Shown here one piece after another: positions 29,180 to 37,082 of a stretch of 64,000 bases of DNA. The translations under genes were made by a program, and so were the position numbers. The DNA is taken from positions 62,001-126,000 of the forward strand of contig JACDOD010000005.1 in assembly GCA_017656265.1 (NCBI GenBank), written 5' to 3'. The number at the start of each line of letters is the position of its first letter. The stretch's first letter is position 1. Under the pieces are notes generated by a model, which had not been told where the DNA came from, ran no database searches, and saw only the letters and a list, made by a program, of their open reading frames with translations. The DNA comes from Bacillaceae bacterium (GTDB taxonomy: Bacteria > Bacillota > Bacilli > Bacillales > Alkalibacillaceae).

Positions 29180-29854
29180 CTATTTTCCTGCTCCTGGACC
29201 GCCGCCGCGGGTGGTACTCGATGAACCCCTTAATGAGCCCACATTGCCGGACCGGTATTTTTTCGTATATGGATAACCCTCATAGCAATTTCCAGCTTTA
29301 CACTGACTCATTCTTTTCTTTCCCCAGTCATCCACATCAAGTACTTCGTCCAGTATCCATAGTGCTAAAAATCCGTCAAAATAATTTGGTGAATAATGCT
29401 CACGGACAAAATCAAGTGTAGCCAGTTCCAATAGGACTGTGTCAGGACTATTCGGGTCTTCTCGAAGTGTTAATACACCATCTGGAAATATGATGATTTG
29501 TTCATTATTTTGAAAATCACTTGCATGCTCTGGAAGGATTTTCTCTGTAATCAGATCTGACAGGGTCTGGACAGAAACATCTCTTGCTTCAAATATTTTT
29601 ACCTGCTGATTGGCTCCCTCAGAAATAATGTCCCGGACTGGAAATAGGTTCTGGAGCATCGTTTCAATGTTGCTGTAATCGCCGTTTTTTATTTTTTCTT
29701 TGATCTCATCCAATGAAGGACCGATACTGGATGCAGGAATTCCCCGTTCAACTTCGCCAGTTATATAGGGCTGACCAAACGTATCAGTTCCACATCCTGT
29801 CAAAAGCAACACGAATCCAAATAACATATAAATAATATACCGTTTCAGACTCAA
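29180..29854 (-). CDS. DUF4247 lipoprotein
   Basis: 224 aa from a TTG start with GGGAGGG upstream. Signal peptide with lipobox LLTGC (Cys at about residue 21), so the mature protein is lipid-anchored outside the cell membrane. The C-terminus has a short Cys pair (QCKAGNC) and ends in a Ser/Gly-rich tail, TTRGGGPGAGK. In other bacteria DUF4247 proteins occur with DUF350, DUF4178 and spermidine-synthase-like genes, as here. No enzymatic motif is seen. Confidence 0.82.
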   Translation of the reverse strand: MSLKRYIIYMLFGFVLLLTGCGTDTFGQPYITGEVERGIPASSIGPSLDEIKEKIKNGDYSNIETMLQNLFPVRDIISEGANQQVKIFEARDVSVQTLSDLITEKILPEHASDFQNNEQIIIFPDGVLTLREDPNSPDTVLLELATLDFVREHYSPNYFDGFLALWILDEVLDVDDWGKKRMSQCKAGNCYEGYPYTKKYRSGNVGSLRGSSSTTRGGGPGAGK

Positions 29855-29878
29855 TCCATTCCCTCCCTTCTAAATAAA

Positions 29879-30006
29879 CGGTAGCGCCCCGCTTTGCTCC
29901 GAAAACTGCTGGAGGACCACCGAGGAGGCTGCCTGAGCCGCAGGGGGACCGAAGCAGCTCGAGGGCTGGGCGCTGAAGCTGGACAATAACGAAAAGCGGA
30001 AGCGCC
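29879..30006. repeat. Family A GC-rich dispersed repeat, full copy inside the pspA operon
   Basis: 128 bases, clearly richer in GC than the flanks. Ends are imperfect inverted repeats (AGCGCCCCGCTTTGC at the left, GAAAAGCGGAAGCGCC at the right). Core CTGCTGGAGGACCACCGAGG then GGGGGACCGAAGCAG. No ORF of note. It separates pspA from the DUF4247 gene. Confidence 0.85.
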
Positions 30007-30060
30007 TTTTAATGAAAGAATTGGCCGCTCCCCTTTGGAATGGCCAATACTTTATATTCA

Positions 30061-30732
30061 TTATTCATTATTTAATTTCTTTTTCAATGCTGCCAGTTCG
30101 TCATCAACCGCGCTTCCCTTTTCCAGTTCTTCAAACTCATCATCGAGGGAACGGCTTTCGGATGATAAATCTTCACTCGTTTCAGCTTCCGCTTCATAAC
30201 GCATAACTTTTTCTTCCATTCGCTCAAATCCCCGTTTTGCCTCATCATTACTGATGGATGACATGGCGCGGTTCATTTTGGTTCTTGTCTTCGCAGATTC
30301 AGCGCGGGCTTTCAGAGAATCCTTCTTCAGTTTCATCTCCTGATATTCTCTTTTCATTTCATCAAGCTTATTGCGAAGTGCCTGAGTATCTGCTTTAGCT
30401 TTCTCCCATGACTCCTTTAACAGGTTAGCCTGTTCTTCATGGTTGCGCTTGTCTTCCAGTGCCCTTCTTGCCAGATCATCATCTCCGGCTTCCACGGCTT
30501 TTTCAGCCTGCTTTTGCCTTTTCTCAACCAGTGCCATCGCGTCATCATATTTCCGCTTCAGCATTTTTTCGTTGGCGATCTGTTTGGCTACACTGCTTTC
30601 CGCTTCTCTGATATCCTCTTCCATATCCCTCATGAATTGATCAAGCATTTTTACCGGATCTTCCGCTTTGTCCAGCATAGCATTTAATTCAGAACTGACA
30701 ACTGTTTTTACCCGTTTAAAAAATTTAAACAT
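30061..30732 (-). CDS. pspA: PspA/IM30 family phage-shock protein
   Basis: 223 aa, almost entirely helical coiled coil with the PspA opening (FKRVKTVVSSELNAMLDKAE, then DPVKMLDQFMRDME). PspA/IM30/Vipp1 proteins are ESCRT-III relatives that assemble on damaged membranes; in B. subtilis pspA is in the sigma-W regulon. Strong AAAGGAGG site. Follows DUF4178 by 15 bases. The DELAALKKKLNNE tail resembles YjfJ-type members found with DUF350. Confidence 0.92.
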   Translation of the reverse strand: MFKFFKRVKTVVSSELNAMLDKAEDPVKMLDQFMRDMEEDIREAESSVAKQIANEKMLKRKYDDAMALVEKRQKQAEKAVEAGDDDLARRALEDKRNHEEQANLLKESWEKAKADTQALRNKLDEMKREYQEMKLKKDSLKARAESAKTRTKMNRAMSSISNDEAKRGFERMEEKVMRYEAEAETSEDLSSESRSLDDEFEELEKGSAVDDELAALKKKLNNE

Positions 30733-30747
30733 CGTAACATCCTCCTT

Positions 30748-31266
30748 TTATTTTGAACCTGCAATAATTTTTATTTCATATTCTTCAACGGGGTAGCCGT
30801 AACTGACCTCTAAATCGGAACCCCATTTTTCCACACTTAAGAAATGTTCCTCTTCTTCATCGCAGTAATCTGCGTAATGGATGTTCTGTCCATTGATCTG
30901 TTTGCTTCTTCCTTCTCCAACTACACGAGCATGACCCTCTTCATCAAGATAAAAAGCTCTGCCGTCATACTCCAGCTTTTGCGGAAATGGCTCCTGAACG
31001 GGAAGGGTAATTTTTCGGTAAATCCCCGCTTCTAATTCATCATCCATTTCAGAAGCAAGCCAGATGGTGCCTCCATTTCCGAGAAGCTGATAGGCATACC
31101 ATTCATAGCCGTGATCACGGTATGTGATCTTCCCAACCACTTCATAGTCAGTTAAATCATAGGTTACGATATCACCTACCTCTATGGACAGCAAATTTCG
31201 TTCTTTTACTGAACTTTCACTTGTTTTTTGTTTTTTGCCAAAAAGCTTAGAAAACAGACCCACCAT
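30748..31266 (-). CDS. DUF4178 protein, first gene of the pspA operon
   Basis: 172 aa, soluble, predicted mostly beta. The N-terminus is basic and hydrophobic (MVGLFSKLFGKKQK), a possible membrane-touching helix. DUF4178 features IEVGDIVTYDLTDYEVVGKI and WYAYQLL are seen. Function unknown; the domain repeatedly occurs with PspA, DUF350, DUF4247 and polyamine-type enzymes. A TGAAAC-N17-CGTATT promoter lies about 40 bases upstream. Confidence 0.82.
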   Translation of the reverse strand: MVGLFSKLFGKKQKTSESSVKERNLLSIEVGDIVTYDLTDYEVVGKITYRDHGYEWYAYQLLGNGGTIWLASEMDDELEAGIYRKITLPVQEPFPQKLEYDGRAFYLDEEGHARVVGEGRSKQINGQNIHYADYCDEEEEHFLSVEKWGSDLEVSYGYPVEEYEIKIIAGSK

Positions 31267-31305
31267 TACTCACCCCATTATTTTGGATCGATCCATCTGC
31301 AATGT

Positions 31306-31334
31306 AATACGAGATGAATCAGGGTTGTGTTTCA
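31306..31334 (-). promoter_or_regulatory. Sigma-W-like ECF promoter of the DUF4178-pspA operon
   Basis: On the minus strand TGAAAC (31334-31329), 17 bases, CGTATT (31311-31306), giving a leader of about 30 bases before the DUF4178 ATG. Agrees with the known sigma-W control of pspA in B. subtilis. Confidence 0.6.
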
Positions 31335-31450
31335 CTTTTCAGAGAAAAAAATGAAAAATGTGCATCCCCTTTCTTTTTTCTGATAATACTGATAAAGTCT
31401 ATTTAAAGGCAAAAATCCCATAAAAATAAAGGTTACGAGGTGAAACCATC

Positions 31451-32548
31451 ATGGAAACCAGACTGAATGATTTATTAAAACAGCTTAAGAAAAATGGACT
31501 TGACAGTATATTCATAACATCAAAAGCAAATATTTATTATTTCACAAACTTTTTCACCGATCCCCATGAGCGATTGGTTGCTTTGTTTGCTGATCAAACA
31601 GACAATCCCGTCCTCATCGTTCCCGAACTTGAGAAGGAAGATGCACTGCAGTCTGGATGGAAGGGCGACCTCCTTACATATGATGATCAGACAGATCCCT
31701 GGATCAAGCTAGAGAAAATGTTGCGGGATTCCAGTCGAATTCCTAACTCTATGGGCATTGAAAAAAATCAGTTAACCGTTGACCGAAAAGAAATGATTGA
31801 GCAAATCATACCCGGCTGCAAACTAGAGGATGCTCAGAACTTTTTAAATCATTTGAGAATGTTAAAAGATAAGAAAGAATTTAATTTGTTAAAACAAGCA
31901 GCTGTCCTGGCAGACCTCGGGGTTAAGACCGGCATAAAGGGAATTCAGGAAGGAAAAACCGAGCTGGAACTGCTGGCTGAAATTGAATATACGTTAAAGC
32001 GGGAAGGGGTAAGGGAAATGTCTTTCTCCACCCTGGTATTATCGGGCCCCAAAACCGCTTCTCCACACGGAACACCAGGAAAAAGAAGCATACAGCCAGG
32101 GGATTTCGTTCTGTTTGATCTCGGAGTGGTCTACGAAGGATATTGCTCTGACATTACCCGTACAGTAGCCTACCAGCGAGTAACAGAAGAACAAAAAGAC
32201 GTCTACCACACTGTCCTGAGAGCTCAGGAGGAAGCTATTCAATCCGTATCTATTGATACGCCAGTGGGGGCCATTGACCAGCGTGCCAGAAAAGTTATTG
32301 AGGATGCAGGTTATGGAAAATACTTCACTCATCGGATTGGACACGGACTGGGGATTGACGTCCATGAATTCCCTTCGATGCACAGCAACAATACATTGCC
32401 GGTCCAGGAAGGAATGTGTTTTACGATTGAACCGGGCATTTACCTTCCAGGAGTCGGGGGAGTAAGAATTGAGGATGAAGTGTTTGTCACAAAAAACGGA
32501 GCTGAAATCCTGACTTCCTATCCAAAGGAATTACAAATTATCGGTTAA
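31451..32548 (+). CDS. M24B family Xaa-Pro peptidase
   Basis: 365 aa. N-terminal creatinase-like domain (about 1-130) and C-terminal pita-bread domain with metal ligands in FDLGVVYEGYCSDITRT, HRIGHGLGIDVHE, FTIEPGIY and RIEDEV. Cytosolic dimetal peptidase cleaving X-Pro bonds, likely a dipeptidase or short aminopeptidase P (PepQ/YqhT type). ATG with ACGAGGTGA upstream. Divergent from the pspA operon; a functional link is not implied. Confidence 0.9.
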   Translation: METRLNDLLKQLKKNGLDSIFITSKANIYYFTNFFTDPHERLVALFADQTDNPVLIVPELEKEDALQSGWKGDLLTYDDQTDPWIKLEKMLRDSSRIPNSMGIEKNQLTVDRKEMIEQIIPGCKLEDAQNFLNHLRMLKDKKEFNLLKQAAVLADLGVKTGIKGIQEGKTELELLAEIEYTLKREGVREMSFSTLVLSGPKTASPHGTPGKRSIQPGDFVLFDLGVVYEGYCSDITRTVAYQRVTEEQKDVYHTVLRAQEEAIQSVSIDTPVGAIDQRARKVIEDAGYGKYFTHRIGHGLGIDVHEFPSMHSNNTLPVQEGMCFTIEPGIYLPGVGGVRIEDEVFVTKNGAEILTSYPKELQIIG

Positions 32549-32562
32549 TCCTGCAAAAGCCA

Positions 32563-32740
32563 AAGAGGCTGGGAGATAAAGGAATAGACGGTGAAAAAAA
32601 ATAACAATTGGCTAACGGAAATACAAAAATACTTCCCTTTCTGCGGTCACGGCCTAAAAAATATTCGAACTCATTCATGTGACAATTGAATGAGTTCGAA
32701 TATTTCATTTCCTTTTACAGTTTTTTGTCCCAGGCTTCTT
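32563..32740. repeat. Family B repeat, copy 4, expanded form
   Basis: Outer AAGAGGCTGGGA (32563-32574) and TCCCAGGCTTCTT (32728-32740), with an inner stem AAATATTCGAACTCATTCA / TGAATGAGTTCGAATATTT and about 80 unrelated bases between the leader and the inner stem. Sits between convergent peptidase and ald genes. Confidence 0.8.
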
Positions 32741-32755
32741 AAATTATATGAATTA

Positions 32756-33871
32756 TTATTTTAAAAGACGATCTACATCTTCAAACTGAAGTCCATGCGC
32801 TTCGGCTACGGCTTCATAGGTGACATAGCCATCCAGTGTGTTAATTCCTTTTTTCAGTGCCGGGTTATCCAGACATGCCTGCTTGTACCCCTTATTCGCA
32901 AGCTGAACAGCATAAGGTACCGTTACATTTGTTAATCCAATGGTGGAAGTACGCGGTACAGCACCCGGCATATTGGCAACCGCATAATGCAGTACCCCAT
33001 GTTTTTCATAAGTTGGGTTATCGTGGGTCGTAATGCGGTCAGATGTTTCCACAATACCACCCTGGTCAATGGCTACATCCACAATTACGGATCCTTCTTT
33101 CATTTCTTTTACCATATCTTCTGTCACCAGCTTAGGCGCCTTTGCACCTGGAATCAATACAGCACCGATTACCAGGTCAGATTCTTTTACCGCTTCAGCA
33201 ATATTTAGCGAGTTGGACATCAAGGTGTTAATAGAGGAACCAAAAATATCATCTAATTCACGCAAACGGTCCGGACTTAAATCAACAATGGTTACATCTG
33301 CTCCAAGTCCAACAGCAATTTTAGCTGCATTGGTACCGACGACACCACCGCCGATAATAGTTACTTTTCCACGGCGTACTCCAGGGATTCCGCCTAACAA
33401 AATACCCTTTCCGCCACGGGTTTTTTCTAGAAACTGTGCACCAATCTGAGTCGCCATTCTTCCTGCAACTTCACTCATCGGCGTTAAAAGCGGCAATGAA
33501 CGGTTCTCAAGCTGTACCGTCTCATAGGCAATACCTACCACTTTTTTCTCGATCAGCGCTTTTGTCAGTCCTGGCTCAGCAGCTAGATGAAGGTAAGTGA
33601 ATAAAATAAGCCCTTCATAGAAATAGTCATACTCTTCAGGAAGCGGCTCTTTCACCTTCATCACCATTTCCTGACTCCATGCGTCTTTGGCTGCAGGCAC
33701 AATCTGTGCACCTGCATCTTCGTACTGCTTGTCCGTAAAACCAGAACCTAAACCGGCTCCTGTCTCAATATAAACTTCGTGTCCTGCTTTCTTCAGGGTA
33801 AGAACCCCCGCAGGTGTTAAAGCCACACGATTTTCATTGTTTTTTATTTCCTTTGGAACCCCAATTTTCAT
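32756..33871 (-). CDS. ald: Alanine dehydrogenase
   Basis: 371 aa. Begins [20 protein letters not shown], the AlaDH/PNT signature; Rossmann motif [26 protein letters not shown] holds the substrate-site Lys. It deaminates L-alanine to pyruvate with NAD, allowing growth and spore germination on alanine in bacilli. No adjacent adeR activator gene is present here. Confidence 0.96.
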   Translation of the reverse strand: MKIGVPKEIKNNENRVALTPAGVLTLKKAGHEVYIETGAGLGSGFTDKQYEDAGAQIVPAAKDAWSQEMVMKVKEPLPEEYDYFYEGLILFTYLHLAAEPGLTKALIEKKVVGIAYETVQLENRSLPLLTPMSEVAGRMATQIGAQFLEKTRGGKGILLGGIPGVRRGKVTIIGGGVVGTNAAKIAVGLGADVTIVDLSPDRLRELDDIFGSSINTLMSNSLNIAEAVKESDLVIGAVLIPGAKAPKLVTEDMVKEMKEGSVIVDVAIDQGGIVETSDRITTHDNPTYEKHGVLHYAVANMPGAVPRTSTIGLTNVTVPYAVQLANKGYKQACLDNPALKKGINTLDGYVTYEAVAEAHGLQFEDVDRLLK

Positions 33872-34009
33872 GTTGGAAACCTCCTTCTCACATATATGTA
33901 AACGATAATACTATAACACTGAACATTAGAAAATGGAAGACTAAAATATGTATATTTCACAGCGGTGTAAGCCTTTCCATTGTATCAAACTTCTCATCAA
34001 TACAAGTTC

Positions 34010-34771
34010 TCACCGATAGCGATGAATGACATCCAGACCTCCAGTAACTTCAATCACTGAACCCGTTACCATATCCGAATCTTCATCACATAAATAATCA
34101 ATGATCCGGGCAATATCTTCACCTGTTCCTGAACGGCCAACAGGTGTATTTTCATCTTTCAGTTTTCTGCTTTCAGCAATCGAAGCTTCTTTCATTTTTC
34201 CGACGATATTGCCCGGGCACACCATATTTGAGGTAATGCCATATTCAGCTTCCTCATAAGCAATTGTTTTAGTTAACGACACTAACCCTACCTTGGCAGC
34301 TGCAAAAGCTGACCGGTAAATCCATCCGGAGGCATCATCTGCTCCCTGAAAACCATAATTAATAATCCGGCCAAACTTTTGTTTGCGCATGATTGGCAAA
34401 ATCCATTTCAGTAAAAAGAAGACACTATCTAAATTTCCTCTAATCATCCGATTCCATTCTTCTTCCGTATAATCAATTAATTTTTTTCGTTCAAAAATAT
34501 AGGGGCCAGCATTGTTAATTAAACAATCAATCCGCCCGAACTGCTGATATGTCTCATCCACAAGCTTTTTTAAATCTGTTTTTTTTGTTACATCAGCTTG
34601 AATAAGCTGCAATTTATTTTTATATTTGGGGAATTCCTCTTTTAGTTCAAGCGCCTTGTCCTCATCTGAATAATAGGATGCCGTAACCGAGTATCCTTTA
34701 TGCAATAAACGTTCGGTCACTTTCCTGCCAAGCCCTTTCGTTCCTGCAGTAACCAGTGCATGTCTTGTCAT
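34010..34771 (-). CDS. ytkK: YtkK, SDR-family protein with altered active site
   Basis: 253 aa, classical SDR fold: TAGTKGLG nucleotide loop, INNAG, and C-terminal GRSGTGEDIARIIDYL and VTGGLDV. The active-site motif YxxxK reads FAAAK (Phe156, Lys160), and the usual Ser thirteen residues earlier is Gly143. The protein may therefore bind a dinucleotide without ordinary SDR chemistry. Downstream of ald in the same direction as in the B. subtilis region, 138 bases apart with no strong terminator. Confidence 0.85.
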   Translation of the reverse strand: MTRHALVTAGTKGLGRKVTERLLHKGYSVTASYYSDEDKALELKEEFPKYKNKLQLIQADVTKKTDLKKLVDETYQQFGRIDCLINNAGPYIFERKKLIDYTEEEWNRMIRGNLDSVFFLLKWILPIMRKQKFGRIINYGFQGADDASGWIYRSAFAAAKVGLVSLTKTIAYEEAEYGITSNMVCPGNIVGKMKEASIAESRKLKDENTPVGRSGTGEDIARIIDYLCDEDSDMVTGSVIEVTGGLDVIHRYR

Positions 34772-34878
34772 AAGACAGACTCCTCCAATTAAAAGGTTCT
34801 AGATATGAAAAATGCACCTGCTTTGATTTAATCATATCACATTCCAGAAAGGGGGTTAAATGATATCAAACAAGAGAA

Positions 34879-35001
34879 TTATTTGTCTGTATCATTTTCT
34901 TCAACACCGCTCTTATAACTATCCTGAATCTGCTGTGTCACTTTCTCTGCCTCATCATGTTTTCTCTCTTCTGTTACCTTTTTTCTGTTCTCATTTCTCA
35001 T
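34879..35001 (-). CDS. 40-residue hydrophilic small protein
   Basis: Reads MRNENRKKVTEERKHDEAEK and 20 more residues, ending ENDTDK, with a TAA stop. AGGAGGTG lies seven bases before the ATG, as strong a site as any in the window. Highly charged, no Cys, Trp or hydrophobic stretch, so probably disordered or helical; such small proteins in spore formers can be spore-associated. Not recognised. It is divergent from the universal stress gene. Confidence 0.6.
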   Translation of the reverse strand: MRNENRKKVTEERKHDEAEKVTQQIQDSYKSGVEENDTDK

Positions 35002-35117
35002 TAGCCTTCACCTCCTATTATTAGTCTTGGTTTTGATGTCATAATTTGCTCAGAAAAAATTTTCCATGTCACGTTTTTGAGTGATATAATGAAAAAAAGG
35101 ATAAGGAGGCGTTTACT

Positions 35118-35555
35118 GTGGCATTTGAATACAAACATATCGTTGTTGCTGTAGATGGATCTGAAGAAGCAGAACGAGCGCTGGATAAAGCGATTGATAT
35201 CGCAAAAAGGAACCATGCAGAGCTAATTATTTCCCATGTTATTGACACAAGGGCATATGCACCTCTGGAAGCTTATGACCGTACAATAGCAGAACAATCG
35301 GAAAAATTCGCTAATGACCTGTTGAAGGAATACAAAGAAAAAGCTGAGCAGGCAGGTCTTGAACAAGTTAAGACTAACCTTGAATTCGGTTCGCCGCGGG
35401 TTAAAATTTCAAAAGATGTAGCTCCCCGTTATGAAGCCGACCTAATTGTGTGTGGTGCGACCGGTCTGAATGCTGTTGAACGTTTTCTGATTGGAAGTGT
35501 ATCTGAACATATCACCCGTTATGCTGAAGTTGACGTTCTCGTTGTCCGCTCCTAA
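35118..35555 (+). CDS. Universal stress protein, UspA family
   Basis: 145 aa from a GTG start with AAGGAGG upstream. ATP-binding type: N-terminal VVAVDGSEEAERAL and C-terminal GATGLNAVERFLIGSVSEHI, which fits G-2x-G-9x-G-(S/T). Cytosolic stress or energy-sensing protein; precise role unknown. Followed after 17 bases by the gene at 35573, likely one transcript. Confidence 0.9.
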   Translation: MAFEYKHIVVAVDGSEEAERALDKAIDIAKRNHAELIISHVIDTRAYAPLEAYDRTIAEQSEKFANDLLKEYKEKAEQAGLEQVKTNLEFGSPRVKISKDVAPRYEADLIVCGATGLNAVERFLIGSVSEHITRYAEVDVLVVRS

Positions 35556-35572
35556 GCAAAAGGTGTGATGGC

Positions 35573-35911
35573 ATGGAAAAATGGTTTAAAGAACACCCGA
35601 GATTAGGTATTCCCGTTCCAGCTTTAAAAAAAGACTGGGAAAACTATTCAAAAAAAGAACAGGAATACATACTGACCAGGTGGGAGAAAATCAGAGGGAT
35701 CATTCCTGATCAAATCAAGCTGCTGGAAGCAGAAATCGAACAAAAACAGAAACAGCTGAATGACGAAATGGATTTTCAGCTTTCCTGCCAGTTAAACAGA
35801 GAAATTAGTGAACTGGCTTCCCAAATTAATGATCTCTGGATTTTATACCGTTCTTCTGAAAGCCTGTCCATTCAGTCCTACCCCCCCAAAAAGAGGCTCG
35901 GACAAAACTGA
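35573..35911 (+). CDS. Hypothetical protein whose end is supplied by a repeat
   Basis: 112 aa from ATG after AAAGGTGTGATGGC. Middle section is a coiled coil (KLLEAEIEQKQKQLNDEMD). The last residues, KKRLGQN, and the TGA stop are encoded by the AAGAGGCTCGGACAAAACTGA leader of family B copy 5. The native end was therefore probably different. Product not recognised; transcribed with the universal stress gene. Confidence 0.7.
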   Translation: MEKWFKEHPRLGIPVPALKKDWENYSKKEQEYILTRWEKIRGIIPDQIKLLEAEIEQKQKQLNDEMDFQLSCQLNREISELASQINDLWILYRSSESLSIQSYPPKKRLGQN

Positions 35912-35974
35912 CAAGATCATGAAAATATCCGAACTACATTCAATTGTCACATGAATGAGCTCGGATATTTTTTT
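35889..35974. repeat. Family B terminator-like repeat, copy 5
   Basis: Leader AAGAGGCTCGGACAAAACTG, then AAAATATCCGAACTACATTCA and TGAATGAGCTCGGATATTTT arms with a T-run. Overlaps the 3' end of the gene at 35573 and lies before the convergent ecsC-like gene. Confidence 0.85.
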
Positions 35975-36057
35975 CGTTAAATATTTCTTTAAGTCATTGC
36001 TCGTCTTTTCCACTGTTCATTCCTTTATATTTCACATTCTTTCATTAATTTACCCCA

Positions 36058-36885
36058 TTATTTTTCAATTTCACCTTTTTCTAATAAATACCGATACTGA
36101 TAAAACCTTATGGCAAAGTCAGTAACCTGACGGGATAATGAGTAATTGGCAAAGGCTCCAATTCCAATACTGATGATGGGCAGTCCCTGAAGCAGTTTTT
36201 TGCGGAACATCAGGATAAAGACCGACTTAAAGACTTGCCTCAGAGGCTGTTCAAACCAACTTTCACTAGTCAGCTGATCTTCCCCATCATAAAGATACGG
36301 TGTGCTGGTGGTCACCTCTTTTTTTAAATTATTCCACGCACTCAATCTTAACCGCTTTGGCAAGGTAGCTCCATGAAAAACCTTCAAAGCCAAAATCATT
36401 TCGTATGGATGATTCATCTCATACCCAAAGGTATATCCGATCAGCTGGATGGTTCGTAAATTAAGCCCAATCATCAGCGGGAAATCCAGTCCCAGAAAGA
36501 CATACCCTCCTGTACCAGCCAATCCCCCTTGAGCAAAAGAGTATACCCTCCCTCTAGTACATTGCTGTTCTGCAAGATAGGTCAGCTCGTATATAGTTAA
36601 TGTTTTCATGTCCTGAACCTTTTCAATATTCTCATTAAAAATCCGGCCGGACTGCAGTATTCGTTCCCGTGCTTCCGACTGTGCTGCCATGCCTTGCAAA
36701 AACGTGTATGTATAAAGCATCCAATCATCCACTTTTTTAAAAAAGCGCTCTCTTGTCTGATCATTTATTCTTCCAAACGCCTGATTCACCCATAAATCAT
36801 ACAGCATTTCAAAGTCGCTGGTCTCATATTTTCTATTTTGCCGCTCCCAGTTATACAGGTCTCTTTTCACCTTTTCGATACTCAT
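36058..36885 (-). CDS. EcsC family protein
   Basis: 275 aa matching the EcsC domain (DUF-type, PF12787): GLAGTGGYVFLGLDFPLMIGLNLRTIQLIGYTFGY is cut here to its key parts GGLAGTGG and LDFPLMIGLN, with hydrophobic helices in the C-terminal half. EcsC is named for the ecsABC transporter operon of B. subtilis; the function of stand-alone members is unknown. Downstream of ytxK on the same strand but after a strong terminator. Confidence 0.82.
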   Translation of the reverse strand: MSIEKVKRDLYNWERQNRKYETSDFEMLYDLWVNQAFGRINDQTRERFFKKVDDWMLYTYTFLQGMAAQSEARERILQSGRIFNENIEKVQDMKTLTIYELTYLAEQQCTRGRVYSFAQGGLAGTGGYVFLGLDFPLMIGLNLRTIQLIGYTFGYEMNHPYEMILALKVFHGATLPKRLRLSAWNNLKKEVTTSTPYLYDGEDQLTSESWFEQPLRQVFKSVFILMFRKKLLQGLPIISIGIGAFANYSLSRQVTDFAIRFYQYRYLLEKGEIEK

Positions 36886-37034
36886 CTATCCATCCTCCTC
36901 TGCCTTCAGGAACTGAAATAAATAGGATTATATCCCAATTTTATCATAATCTGAATTCATTTCTTTACCGGTCATGAGAAAATCATATAATCTTTCTGGT
37001 TCATCGGCCATATCAGCCTGCTGATCCTTTCAGC

Positions 37035-37067
37035 AAAAAACCTCAGCCTCTTCAGAAGGCTAAGGTT
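37035..37067 (-). terminator. Terminator after ytxK
   Basis: Arms AACCTCAGCCT and AGGCTAAGGTT with one mismatch, and a six-base T-run on the minus strand. Confidence 0.85.
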
Positions 37068-37082
37068 CCATACATGCCTATT

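Noticed and set aside
33033-33449. 138-codon plus-strand open frame inside ald
   Set aside because: Pro/Ser/Thr-rich product typical of the reverse of a Gly/Val-rich Rossmann gene; ald is certain.
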